The notes under the pieces are model-generated. The model was not told the DNA's origin. It did not search any database and was given only the letters and a program-made list of their open reading frames with translations. Shown one piece after another: positions 8,119-15,994 of a stretch of 64,000 bases of DNA. Positions within the stretch are counted from its first letter, which is position 1. Every line of letters starts with the position of its first letter. The DNA is from Marinobacter panjinensis (GTDB taxonomy: Bacteria > Pseudomonadota > Gammaproteobacteria > Pseudomonadales > Oleiphilaceae): the NCBI RefSeq assembly GCF_005298175.1, contig NZ_SZYH01000001.1, positions 1,550,001-1,614,000 of the forward strand. Direction: 5' to 3'. Position numbers and translations under genes: made by a program.

Positions 8119-8841
8119 CTATTGCGGTGCATCTTCAACCCGGTCCACCAGGTTGGTTACACCGGTCAGCCACTCTTCCAGGCCGTCGTAAAAACGGTTC
8201 TGGGCATGTCCTGCCTGGATATCCAGAAAGCCAAGGACGAGGGAGCCTCCCAGCCCCAGCAATGATGAGCTAAAAGCCGTACCCATGCCTTCCAGCGGCT
8301 TGAGAAGACCCGACTGGAGGCCGGCGAATACCTCGCCGAAATCTTCCTGCCCCATATCCAGGTTTACAATCACCTCTCCCACCGAGTTGATCGTACCGAG
8401 CAGGCCCCAGAAGGTACCCAGCAGGCCCAGAAAAATCAGCAGGCTAATGAAATATCGGGTAATTTCACGCTGCTCATCCATGCGACTGTGGATGGCATCC
8501 AGTACGGTGCGCAGCGACATGGTAGACAGCGAGAAGCGGTCCCGCTTGGAGTCGTCGTCAAGCTGGCGTGCCAGCGGTTTCAGCAACCGCGGCTCCTGCA
8601 ACACGGAAAGCCCGGCATGACCGGTACGGAACTGCGCAACCCATCGCAGTTCCGGGAACAACACGAACACCTGACGGTAGGTAATGGCGATACCAATCAA
8701 CAGAACACAGAGAATGAGCAGATTGAAGACCCAGTTCGCCATGAATGCGGTCTGCAGCGGCTTGTAAATCAGGGCACAAACCACCGCGACCACCGCCAGG
8801 AACAGCGTCATCCAGAAAAGGGTATGTTTAGGATTGCTCAT
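8119..8841 (-). CDS. MotA/TolQ/ExbB-like membrane protein
   Basis: A 240-residue protein started at the ATG at 8841 (MSNPKHTLFW); a GTG three codons earlier is possible. Two N-terminal membrane helices are followed by a cytoplasmic stretch (about residues 70-135) and two more helices, including the ISLLIFLGLLGTFWGLLGTI segment and the AFSSSLLGLGGSLVLGFLD segment typical of the MotA/ExbB superfamily proton channel. It is co-transcribed with the OmpA/MotB-domain gene. Flagellar MotA proteins are usually near 280-295 residues and no flagellar gene is nearby, so this is a non-flagellar stator-like pair of unknown task. Confidence 0.87.
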   Translation of the reverse strand: MSNPKHTLFWMTLFLAVVAVVCALIYKPLQTAFMANWVFNLLILCVLLIGIAITYRQVFVLFPELRWVAQFRTGHAGLSVLQEPRLLKPLARQLDDDSKRDRFSLSTMSLRTVLDAIHSRMDEQREITRYFISLLIFLGLLGTFWGLLGTINSVGEVIVNLDMGQEDFGEVFAGLQSGLLKPLEGMGTAFSSSLLGLGGSLVLGFLDIQAGHAQNRFYDGLEEWLTGVTNLVDRVEDAPQ

Positions 8842-8950
8842 TAATGCCACCGGTTTTATCAGGAAACACGTTAAAAACTAGCACAACCCCTGGCCCCCTG
8901 CTGAACTTAACCGGGTTCTGGCGGGTTACGTATTTGTTACCTGGCCAGCT

Positions 8951-9736
8951 TCAGGGCTGATAACGGCTGATAATGTCGTCCAGAGCTCCACTTTTGCGGG
9001 CCTCATCCAGCCCCCGCTGGAGATCCTCCACAATTCCGGGATCGGTCTGGTTGCTGACAGCCAGGTACATCGGCGTTTCCCGGAAGACCAGAACCGGTTG
9101 CAAGCCGGTAATGCCATGTTCTTCTTCCGCCACCAGTGGGCCCACCAACCCATCGGTTACCCACAGGTCGGCCTGACCCAATGTCAGCCTGCGCGGGTTC
9201 TGTTCACCAGACACGCTCATGATGACGTCAAACCCCTCACCGTCCAGGTAGTCCGACATCACATCACCCTTGTAGCCGGCAATTTTGTACTGTTTGGCAT
9301 CGTCCAGGGCAGCGAGTTCAATGTCTGAGTCCGGTGCCGCGAACAGCGTCCACTTGATTGGCGCCAGCGGTCCCACCCACTGGAACTGGCCTTCCCGTTC
9401 ATCCGTTCGAGCCGTGCAGAACAGGGCATGGTTCCCACGGCCCTGAACCCTATCGTAGGCAAGGCTCCAGTCACGCATCTTCATGACGTATTCGTAGTCA
9501 ACGCGCTTCATCATCTCCTTGACCATATCCGTACAGATACCTGATATATCCCCGGCATTATGGGCAAAACCCTGGCCAGTGGTCGAAGCGTTATAGGGAG
9601 GGTAATTCTCGGTATAGATATAGAGCCTGTCGTCGGCGAGGGCTGTTGGCATCAGCGCCAGCAATAAGAGGCCCTGGGCCACACGTCTGATGAGTGTCAG
9701 GGGGGTTGGAACTCCGGAGCCTGATATGGCTGGCAT
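8951..9736 (-). CDS. Periplasmic solute-binding protein, family 3-like
   Basis: From the ATG at 9736 (site GAGGA) the product is 261 residues with a signal peptide that ends near LMPTALA. The mature part begins DRLYIYTENYPPYN, the classic opening of family 3 extracellular solute-binding proteins, and contains RTDEREGQFQWVGPL and a C-terminal ISRYQ. No permease or ATPase gene is linked. Such orphan proteins are common in marine gammaproteobacteria, where they may feed unlinked transporters or sensors. An upstream in-frame start at 9802 would place 22 extra residues before the signal peptide and is unlikely. Confidence 0.85.
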   Translation of the reverse strand: MPAISGSGVPTPLTLIRRVAQGLLLLALMPTALADDRLYIYTENYPPYNASTTGQGFAHNAGDISGICTDMVKEMMKRVDYEYVMKMRDWSLAYDRVQGRGNHALFCTARTDEREGQFQWVGPLAPIKWTLFAAPDSDIELAALDDAKQYKIAGYKGDVMSDYLDGEGFDVIMSVSGEQNPRRLTLGQADLWVTDGLVGPLVAEEEHGITGLQPVLVFRETPMYLAVSNQTDPGIVEDLQRGLDEARKSGALDDIISRYQP

Positions 9737-9900
9737 TCTTGTATCCTCGTTGCAATAGGGCTTTGTCAGTTGTACATATATGCAAAAACTACATTCTGGC
9801 ATTTAAGGCTAATTGCTTTGGTCGCTTATGCCAATACGCCCATCATTGCGGTTCTGACGCAAAATTTCAGTGACAAAACGTATCTTTGTTGTGCGTAATT

Positions 9901-10797
9901 TTAAGGCCCAACAGGCAGGAACCACCGCTGCAGTTCCCTCAGGACATCATCAGGCGCTTCCTCGGGAAGAAAATGCCCACAGTCCAGCAGCCTGCCTTCC
10001 AGCTTATCGGCATAGCTTTGCCACACGGCCATGACGTCGTAGGTGCGGTGAACAAACCCCCTGCTACCCCACAGCACCAGCAATGGGCACTCAATCCTGC
10101 GTTTGCGATCACGGTCATGCCTGTCATGCTCCAGATCGATCGTAGCGGCGGCCCGGTAATCCTCACAGGAGGCATGAATCACCCGCGGGTCACGGAAACA
10201 GCGCACGTACTCGGCAACTGCGCCCGGGTCAAAACCGGCATCAGGCCCGCTCCAGCGATTGAGCTTCTCCTTCAGGAAGTAATCGGGATCAGCGCCGATC
10301 ATGTGCTCGGGCAATCCATCAGGCTGAATCAGGAAGAACCAGTGGTAGTACCCCGTTGCAAAGCCCTGGTCTGTGTGGTTGAACATATGCAGGGTGGGCG
10401 CAATATCCATCACACAAACACGGGAAACCTGGTCCGGATGGTCAAGCGCCATGCGATGGGCCACTCGCGCACCCCGGTCATGGCCTGCAACTGCAAACCG
10501 TTTATAGCCCAGGCCCGCCATCACCTCTACCATGTCCCGGGCCATTTCCCGTTTTGAATAGGCCTCATGACGGGTATCGGATGGCGGTTTCGAGCTGTCC
10601 CCATAGCCGCGCAGGTCCGGACAGATCACGTGAAAATCCCGGGCCAGCTCCGGCGCTAGCCGGTGCCACATCACATGAGTCTGAGGATACCCGTGTAACA
10701 GGAGCAACGGCGGCCCCTTGCCGCCCTGGGCAAGGTGAATATCGGCGCCTGACGTTCTGATGCGGTCGGTTCTGAACTCATCCCCAAAATCCATCAA
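9901..10797 (-). CDS. Alpha/beta hydrolase, fluoroacetate dehalogenase-like
   Basis: A 298-residue alpha/beta hydrolase strongly resembling fluoroacetate dehalogenases. The oxyanion motif HGYPQTHVMWH (35-45) is followed by the nucleophile elbow AGHDRGARVAHR with Asp107, Arg108 and Arg111; in the known enzymes the two arginines hold the carboxylate. His152-Trp153 (YYHWFF) and Tyr214 (CEDYRA) occupy the places of the halide-binding His-Trp-Tyr set, Asp131 would be the catalytic acid and His275 (CGHFLPEE) the base. The family displaces fluoride or chloride from haloacetates, though some members hydrolyse epoxides. It is monocistronic with no haloacid transporter nearby. Confidence 0.85.
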   Translation of the reverse strand: MMDFGDEFRTDRIRTSGADIHLAQGGKGPPLLLLHGYPQTHVMWHRLAPELARDFHVICPDLRGYGDSSKPPSDTRHEAYSKREMARDMVEVMAGLGYKRFAVAGHDRGARVAHRMALDHPDQVSRVCVMDIAPTLHMFNHTDQGFATGYYHWFFLIQPDGLPEHMIGADPDYFLKEKLNRWSGPDAGFDPGAVAEYVRCFRDPRVIHASCEDYRAAATIDLEHDRHDRDRKRRIECPLLVLWGSRGFVHRTYDVMAVWQSYADKLEGRLLDCGHFLPEEAPDDVLRELQRWFLPVGP

Positions 10798-10820
10798 ACA
10801 CCTCCTCCATTTGCCCTTAG

Positions 10821-10846
10821 TCTATTGAAATCGACATTGAAATAGA
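10821..10846. promoter_or_regulatory. Inverted repeat upstream of the dehalogenase-like gene
   Basis: TCTATT (10821-10826) and AATAGA (10841-10846) form an inverted repeat with a 14-bp spacer, and ATTGAAAT is repeated directly inside it. It lies 24 bp upstream of the hydrolase start codon, a position that suits an operator. No regulator gene is adjacent. The rest of the 220-bp gap to the DUF3581 gene shows nothing distinctive. Confidence 0.3.
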
Positions 10847-11018
10847 TAGTGTAGCCAATCAACCGCAGGGATCGAACGGAACAGGCCCGGCCCCCGGAAA
10901 AGTAACCGCAGCTATTTTGGCGTTTATCTTAGACATTGGTTTCGTTGCGTCTTGCTGCAGGCGGCTTTTAAGGCCACTATCGTAACCATCCATATTTGCG
11001 AAAACGAAAAGGCACCGC

Positions 11019-11726
11019 ATGTTTCTCGAACGTTACCATTCAATCCAGGACGGACACGTGCTGATCAGCGCGACCCAGGCCAGCCGATTTGCCAAGGAAG
11101 TGGCAGGAGATTTCAACCCGATACACAACCCCGACGCCCGCCGCTTCTGTGTACCCGGGGACCTGCTGTTCGCTCTGCTGGTGTCACACTTCGGCCTGTG
11201 CCGGCACATGACGTTCCACTTTCGCAGCCTGCTCGGCGAGAATGTCCCACTGGACTTTCGCGAAGACAGCGACGGCGTGATTCGGGTCTATGACCAAAAG
11301 GGCAAGGTGTATATCGAGGTCGAGCGCAGCGGCGAATGCACCCACGATGAAACCGTCATCGAGAATTTTATCCGCTGTTATGTTGCGGCTTCGGGCAAGA
11401 ACTTTCCCCATACCCTCAAACCGTTAATGGAAAGCGAAGGCGTGATGTTCAACCCTGACAGGCCCATGATCATGTACCAGAGTATGAGCCTGACTATGAA
11501 CACCCTTGATGCACCATCTCCTGATCTGGAGTTGCACAATGCCGACCTGAAGCCGGAAGGAAAGCGGGGCAACGTCTCGCTGGATTACCGCTTGATCTCG
11601 GACAGCAAAACCGCGGGCGAGGTTTCCAAGAAGCTGGTTGTCAGTGGCCTGCGGGAGTACGACTCAGACGCGATGGATGCAGTTGTCGAAGAGTTCTACC
11701 GACTCAAGAACAGATCCTGGGATTAA
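11019..11726 (+). CDS. DUF3581 family protein
   Basis: A 235-residue soluble protein that matches the DUF3581 family found across marine gammaproteobacteria. It begins MFLERYHSIQDGHVLISATQ, and the FAKEVAGDFNPIHNPDARRFCVPGDLLFALLVSHFG stretch (about 27-62) looks like a MaoC/hot-dog dehydratase signature with the D-x-N-P-I-H core. That suggests a hot-dog fold acting on a thioester, but the family's function is unknown. The DUF4112 gene follows after 13 bp, so the two are probably co-transcribed. Confidence 0.85.
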   Translation: MFLERYHSIQDGHVLISATQASRFAKEVAGDFNPIHNPDARRFCVPGDLLFALLVSHFGLCRHMTFHFRSLLGENVPLDFREDSDGVIRVYDQKGKVYIEVERSGECTHDETVIENFIRCYVAASGKNFPHTLKPLMESEGVMFNPDRPMIMYQSMSLTMNTLDAPSPDLELHNADLKPEGKRGNVSLDYRLISDSKTAGEVSKKLVVSGLREYDSDAMDAVVEEFYRLKNRSWD

Positions 11727-11739
11727 CAGGAGCCCTGTC

Positions 11740-12198
11740 GTGGCAACCACACCGGTAAGTCGGGAAGACAAGCTGGCGGCACTGGCCCGTCTCGACAGGT
11801 TCAGCCGAATGGCCGATAACGCCATTGCCATACCGTTCACCCGTTTCCGGATCGGCGTCGAGCCCCTTATCGGTCTCGTTCCTGTGCTGGGTGACTTCGC
11901 CGGCCTGATCATGTCGGGTTACGTGCTTGTCGAAGCGCAGCGGGCCGGTGCCAGCAGTCGTGTTAAACGGCAAATGGTCCGAAATATGGCGATCGACTTT
12001 GTAGGCGGCCTTGTTCCCGTCGTCGGCGATGCCTTCGACTTTGCCTGGAAGGCCAATGCCCGCAATGCAAAACTGCTTCGTGAATACCTGGAAATCGAAC
12101 TGAAAACACAGCCCGAACCTGCGTTTCCCTGGAAACAGTTTGTGGTCACCATCGGCATTCTCTCTGCACTGACGGCCCTGTTGGTAATTGCCTTCTGA
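11740..12198 (+). CDS. DUF4112 family membrane protein
   Basis: Starting from the GTG at 11740, which has CAGGAG just upstream, the product is 152 residues. It contains the two mirrored loops of DUF4112 proteins: IGLVPVLGDFAGLIMSGYVL (about residues 45-64) and GGLVPVVGDAFDFAWKANARN (about 87-107), both P-V-x-G-D, and ends in a C-terminal membrane helix (FVVTIGILSALTALLVIAF). The function of the family is unknown. A TTG start at 11638 would run deep into the DUF3581 gene and is rejected. Confidence 0.85.
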   Translation: MATTPVSREDKLAALARLDRFSRMADNAIAIPFTRFRIGVEPLIGLVPVLGDFAGLIMSGYVLVEAQRAGASSRVKRQMVRNMAIDFVGGLVPVVGDAFDFAWKANARNAKLLREYLEIELKTQPEPAFPWKQFVVTIGILSALTALLVIAF

Positions 12199-12283
12199 AT
12201 CGCGATCACTACGGATTTGTGCCTGGCAGCCCCAAGGCTTAACCTTGACTCATGCACATTGAATGACCGAAGGGACAACCACT

Positions 12284-12502
12284 ATGGCGAAGAATAGCTG
12301 CTCCAACTGTGGGATGGACATCCCCCGGGGAAGTAAAAAATGCCCGGAGTGCGGCAAACTTCAGACTTCAAGGCTCAGGATGATTCTTGGCGCGGCCACT
12401 GTGCTGATTGCGGCGCTGATTATTGTCATCGGGGCTGTTTTCATCATCGTGAAGGACGAACCCGCCAACCCCGCCGGGAGCACTACCGAAATCACACCCT
12501 GA
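12284..12502 (+). CDS. Small zinc-ribbon single-pass membrane protein
   Basis: A 72-residue protein started at the ATG at 12284. Two CxxC knuckles (CSNCGMDIPRGSKKCPECGK, residues 5-24) form a zinc ribbon, followed by a basic stretch and one membrane helix (about residues 31-54), then a short periplasmic tail. This layout is common in small inner-membrane proteins of unknown function that may recruit cytoplasmic partners. It is too short and generic to assign a role. It lies between the DUF4112 gene and the amidohydrolase gene on the same strand. Confidence 0.75.
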   Translation: MAKNSCSNCGMDIPRGSKKCPECGKLQTSRLRMILGAATVLIAALIIVIGAVFIIVKDEPANPAGSTTEITP

Positions 12503-12621
12503 CCTCACGCCATTTTCGGAAGTATCGACTATTATTGCCGCAGAGCTGATTCCGTTCTGGCGGCACCGGGCAATAGTGACGACCGACTTCGGAAACCAGA
12601 ACAACAACAGGTGAGACACTC

Positions 12622-14400
12622 ATGAGCGATGGACCAACCGACACTGGCTGGGACTACCTGATCCAGGGTGCCAAGGTCTTTGATGGCAGCGAACGCTGGG
12701 CCATGCCCGGGCTGTTCGATATCCACACTCACTACGACCTTGAACTGGAAGTCGCCCCCGGCTTGCCCGAGTCCGTGCGTCACGGAACCACCACGGTGGT
12801 GATCGCCAACTGCAGCCTGGGGCTGGCCTTCGGCTCGCAGCGCAAAAACGGGGCAGACCCGATTGTGGATTGTTACGCCCGCGTGGAGAACATTCCCAAA
12901 GAGGTGCTACGGGCAACCGCCGATCGGGTCGACTGGCAGAACCCGAAAGAATACATCCAGCACCTCAACAAACTCAGCCTGGGGCCCAACCTGGTCGCCC
13001 TGGTGCCCCACTCCATGCTGCGCATCGAAGTGATGGGGTTTGAGGCCAGCATCTCCCGTGACCCCACCGAAGACGAGCTCCAGGCCATGGAGTCGTTGCT
13101 TGAACAGGCACTGGACGACGGCTACGCCGGTTTCTCCACCGACGCCCTGCCCTTCCACTACCTGGCCAACCAGCCCAACACCCGCAAAACCATTCCCACC
13201 CAGTTTGCCAGATACCCGGAAATCAAACGGTTGACCGATGTGGTCCGGCGCAAGGGTGGTGTATGGCAGGCCACACCACCGAAAGACAGCACCATTGGCA
13301 CCATCAAGACGTTCCTGCTCAGCTGCGGCCGCCTCCACGGTAAGCCGTTGAAAACCACCGTCGTGGCGGCGCTGGATGTGCATAGTAACCGCAAGATCGT
13401 GCGGCTGGCACGTTTGCTGGCCCGGGTGCTCAATTCCCGCCTGCTCAAAGGCGACTTCCACCTTCAGGCGCTGGCGGCGCCTTTCAAGGTATGGTCTGAC
13501 GGTGCGGTAACGCCGCTCTCTGAAGAGATAGAAGAGCTGCGCATCCTCAATGAAACCGAACTGGAAGACCGCGAAGGCAGACAGAAAATCCTTGATGATC
13601 CGGCCTACATCAAGCAGTTCAAAGCCATGTGGATGAGCGGCAAGACCGGCCTTGGGCTCAGGCGCCTGAAACGTCTGATTCGCCTCGAGGATTACGCGTT
13701 CAACCGTACCCTGGAAGACATGACCATCGACGTCTGCCCCCTGAAGGACTGGGAGGGTAAAACCTTCGCCGACGTCTACGCGCGCGTGAAAGCAGCCAAT
13801 GCAGGAAAGCCCCGGGACAGCAGCGACGCGGAAAAGGCCCTGCTGAAGGACTGTTTCAGCCAGGTGAAGGATGAAGGCGACTTCGTACTGGCAATGCTGC
13901 GGGCCTTTGACCGCGACCTGAGCTGGTACACCATTTCCGCCAATCGGGACGAGCGCACGGTGCGCAACCTGCTGATGGACCCCCAGCTACTGCCGGGCTT
14001 CAACGACAGCGGCGCTCACCTCACCAACATGGCCTTTTACGACGGCAACCTGAGAGCACTGAAACTGGCGTCAGACGGCGGCGATATGGATGTAGCCTAC
14101 ATGGTGCGACGCCTCACCCGCGATCCCGCGCGGGTGTTCGGCGTCAAAGGTGGAAGCATTGAGGTGGGTGATCAGGCGGACCTGATACTGGTGGACCCCT
14201 CTGCCCTGCGCCGTATGGACCACAACAATACCGTGAAACGTCAGTATCGTGAGGAGTTCCGGCACGAACAGCTGGTCAACCGGACTGATGGCGTGGTGCC
14301 CCTGGTGATGATTGCCGGCCATCCGGCCTGGCACGGCGCGGACTTTGACAGCTCACTGGGCCAGAAAAAGATGGGCACCGTGCTGGATACTACCTTTTAA
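12622..14400 (+). CDS. Amidohydrolase of the N-acyl-D-amino-acid deacylase family, shortened N-terminus
   Basis: A 592-residue protein of the D-aminoacylase group. Metal-site motifs are intact: DIHTHYDLE near residue 33, a Cys in IANCSLGLAFG, DVHSNRK near residue 250 and GFNDSGAHL near residue 460, followed by the C-terminal VGDQADLILVDP that ends the composite beta domain. The oddity is the start: the first beta strand (LIQGAKVFDGS) joins directly to ERWAMPGLFD, where relatives have about 35-40 residues (usually D-G-R-I-x-x-I-G and an I-D-A-x-G strand). Either the gene has suffered an in-frame deletion or the beta-sandwich is reduced. Its stop overlaps that of the convergent SpmA-SpmB gene by 4 bp. 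Confidence 0.83.
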   Translation: MSDGPTDTGWDYLIQGAKVFDGSERWAMPGLFDIHTHYDLELEVAPGLPESVRHGTTTVVIANCSLGLAFGSQRKNGADPIVDCYARVENIPKEVLRATADRVDWQNPKEYIQHLNKLSLGPNLVALVPHSMLRIEVMGFEASISRDPTEDELQAMESLLEQALDDGYAGFSTDALPFHYLANQPNTRKTIPTQFARYPEIKRLTDVVRRKGGVWQATPPKDSTIGTIKTFLLSCGRLHGKPLKTTVVAALDVHSNRKIVRLARLLARVLNSRLLKGDFHLQALAAPFKVWSDGAVTPLSEEIEELRILNETELEDREGRQKILDDPAYIKQFKAMWMSGKTGLGLRRLKRLIRLEDYAFNRTLEDMTIDVCPLKDWEGKTFADVYARVKAANAGKPRDSSDAEKALLKDCFSQVKDEGDFVLAMLRAFDRDLSWYTISANRDERTVRNLLMDPQLLPGFNDSGAHLTNMAFYDGNLRALKLASDGGDMDVAYMVRRLTRDPARVFGVKGGSIEVGDQADLILVDPSALRRMDHNNTVKRQYREEFRHEQLVNRTDGVVPLVMIAGHPAWHGADFDSSLGQKKMGTVLDTTF

Positions 14401-15626
14401 CCAAAGAACCAGTAGCACACCAGAATAGCCGTCAGCATACCGGCAAAGTCCGCCAGCAGAGCACAACCAAGGCCATGGCGGATTTTTCGGATGCCCACGG
14501 CGCCGAAATACACCGCCAGCACATAGAAGGTGGTTTCGGTACTGCCCTGCATGGTGGCCGCCATTAAGGCGGGAAAACTGTCCACCCCGAAGGTATCCAT
14601 GGTCTCAAGCATCATCGCCCGGGCACCACTGCCGGACAGGGGCTTCATAAAGGCGGTAGGCAGCGCCTCAATGAAGCCCGTATCCCATCCCAGCCCCTCA
14701 ATGACCCATCGAATACCCCCAAGGCCAGCATCCAGAACACCACTGGCCCGCAGAACGCCAATCGCCACCAGCATTGCTACCAGGAACGGCAAGAGTGAAA
14801 TGGTGAAACTGAAGCCCTCCTTCGCCCCCTCGATAAAGGTATCGTAGACATTCACCTTCCGCAGGGCGCCGATCAACAGGAAGCTGATCACGATGCCGAA
14901 CAGCGTTAGATTGCCCACCAGCGTTGACGTAGCTGCCAGGGCCTGTGCCGACATGCCCGCCAGTGTCGCCAACAGCAGACCCAGTGCTGCTGCACCTGCA
15001 AGGAGGTACGCCAGCACCACCGGGTGCCAGAGTTTCAGCCGCTGCATCAAGGACACACTCAGCAATCCCACCAGGCTGGACGCCGTCGTAGCCAGCAGAA
15101 TAGGCAGGAACACCGATGTGGGCTCCGCGGCCCCTTGCTGCGCGCGGTACATGAAAATGGTCACCGGCAGCAGGGTCAGGGACGAGGTATTGAGAACCAG
15201 GAACAGGATCTGGGCGTTGCTGGCAGTGTCCTTGCTCGGATTAAGCTCCTGCAGCGAATGCATGGCCTTGATGCCAATGGGCGTAGCCGCGTTATCCAGG
15301 CCCAGGATATTGGCAGCAAAGTTCATGGTTATGTGCCCCTGCGCCGGGTGGCCACTGGGCACTTCCGGCATCAGCCTGCGGAACAGCGGGTCCAGGATTC
15401 TTGCCATAAGCTGAATCAACCCGGCTTTTTCGGCAATGGCCAGAAAACCCAGCCACAGAGTCATGGTGCCCACCAGCACCAGTATGATCTCGACACTGAG
15501 CTCTGCCATGTCGAACATGGCCGCAACCAGGCGGCTGAACACCTCACTGTCACCCATGCCCAGCCATTGCCAGAGTGCCGCCGCAAAGGCCACCAGGAAA
15601 AACCCCAGCCAGATTCCATTAAGCAT
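14397..15626 (-). CDS. SpmA-SpmB fused nucleoside-recognition (Gate) domain membrane protein
   Basis: From the ATG at 15626 (MLNGIWLGFF, with AGGGAAG upstream) the product is 409 residues with roughly ten membrane segments. The N-terminal half corresponds to SpmA (FRRLMPEVPSGHPAQGHITM and ANILGLDNAATPIGIKAM) and the C-terminal half to SpmB (FMKPLSGSGARAMMLE and MQGSTETTFYVLAVYFGAVG), both built on the Gate/nucleoside-recognition domain. In Bacillus the two are separate spore-maturation proteins; in non-sporulating gammaproteobacteria the fusion is a transporter-like protein of unknown substrate. An earlier in-frame start at 15677 gives a charged extension and is less likely. Confidence 0.87.
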   Translation of the reverse strand: MLNGIWLGFFLVAFAAALWQWLGMGDSEVFSRLVAAMFDMAELSVEIILVLVGTMTLWLGFLAIAEKAGLIQLMARILDPLFRRLMPEVPSGHPAQGHITMNFAANILGLDNAATPIGIKAMHSLQELNPSKDTASNAQILFLVLNTSSLTLLPVTIFMYRAQQGAAEPTSVFLPILLATTASSLVGLLSVSLMQRLKLWHPVVLAYLLAGAAALGLLLATLAGMSAQALAATSTLVGNLTLFGIVISFLLIGALRKVNVYDTFIEGAKEGFSFTISLLPFLVAMLVAIGVLRASGVLDAGLGGIRWVIEGLGWDTGFIEALPTAFMKPLSGSGARAMMLETMDTFGVDSFPALMAATMQGSTETTFYVLAVYFGAVGIRKIRHGLGCALLADFAGMLTAILVCYWFFG

Positions 15627-15816
15627 TGTGTGATTCGCTTCCCTGAGTTGTGAATGACGAGTTCGTTTTCGGGGCACGAGCCTTCCGCGCGCACCAAATT
15701 AACCCATGCTCGCCATGATCGGCCTGCACCGACACCGGAGTTCGCCCGGCACTTTATTAACAGTAAAGGCCTTAGTTTACTGAACTTAATAGATTTTTCA
15801 TGGATCAGCGAAATCA

Positions 15817-15830
15817 GGCACGGGTATTGC
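15817..15830 (+). promoter_or_regulatory. Sigma-54-type -24/-12 promoter for the nitrite transporter operon
   Basis: GGCACGGGTATTGC has GG at 15817-15818 and GC at 15829-15830 with exactly 10 bases between them, and agrees well with the sigma-54 consensus TGGCACG-N4-TTGC. Transcription would start near 15842, leaving a leader of about 150 nt before the transporter gene. The rest of the 15627-15816 divergent region shows no clear palindrome that could be called an NtrC site. Confidence 0.6.
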
Positions 15831-15860
15831 GTAGTACCAGATGACATTAACCCGCGATTG

Positions 15861-15955
15861 CCGGGCCTTCACCGGCCCGGAACATTGAACACTACCCGGA
15901 CAACGGCGTCCCCACAAACCTGACTTTCAGGCTTTGGTGTGTGCGCCGTTTTTTT
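15861..15955 (+). promoter_or_regulatory. Leader with hairpins and intrinsic terminator (ANTAR-type attenuator candidate)
   Basis: Three structures follow one another in the leader. Hairpin 1 is CCGGGCC-TTCACC-GGCCCGG (15861-15880). Hairpin 2 is GGAC-AACGGC-GTCC (15898-15911), a hexaloop with A at position 1 and G at position 4 as in ANTAR-protein targets. A terminator is formed by AACGGCG (15902-15908) pairing with CGCCGTT (15944-15950), followed by a T run to 15955. Hairpin 2 uses the terminator's 5' arm, so the two are mutually exclusive. The upstream gene is divergent, so the terminator can only act on the transporter transcript. A NasR/NasT-like nitrate-responsive antiterminator is the natural candidate regulator. 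The loop of hairpin 1 does not fit the A1/G4 rule. Confidence 0.65.
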
Positions 15956-15994
15956 GTGCCCTGAAAATTCCATCGTCAAATGAGGTAATAAAGG

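Noticed and set aside
7039..8841. Zorya phage-defence system (ZorA/ZorB)
   Set aside because: The pair resembles ZorAB in layout, but the MotA-like protein lacks the long cytoplasmic tail of ZorA and no zorC, zorD or zorE gene is adjacent.
15700..15760. NtrC enhancer sites upstream of the sigma-54-type promoter
   Set aside because: GCACC-like segments occur but the spacing and second half-site do not match the NtrC consensus well enough.
15861..15880. First leader hairpin as a canonical ANTAR P1 stem
   Set aside because: Its six-base loop TTCACC lacks the A1 and G4 bases; only the second hairpin fits, so the complete two-stem motif was not claimed.
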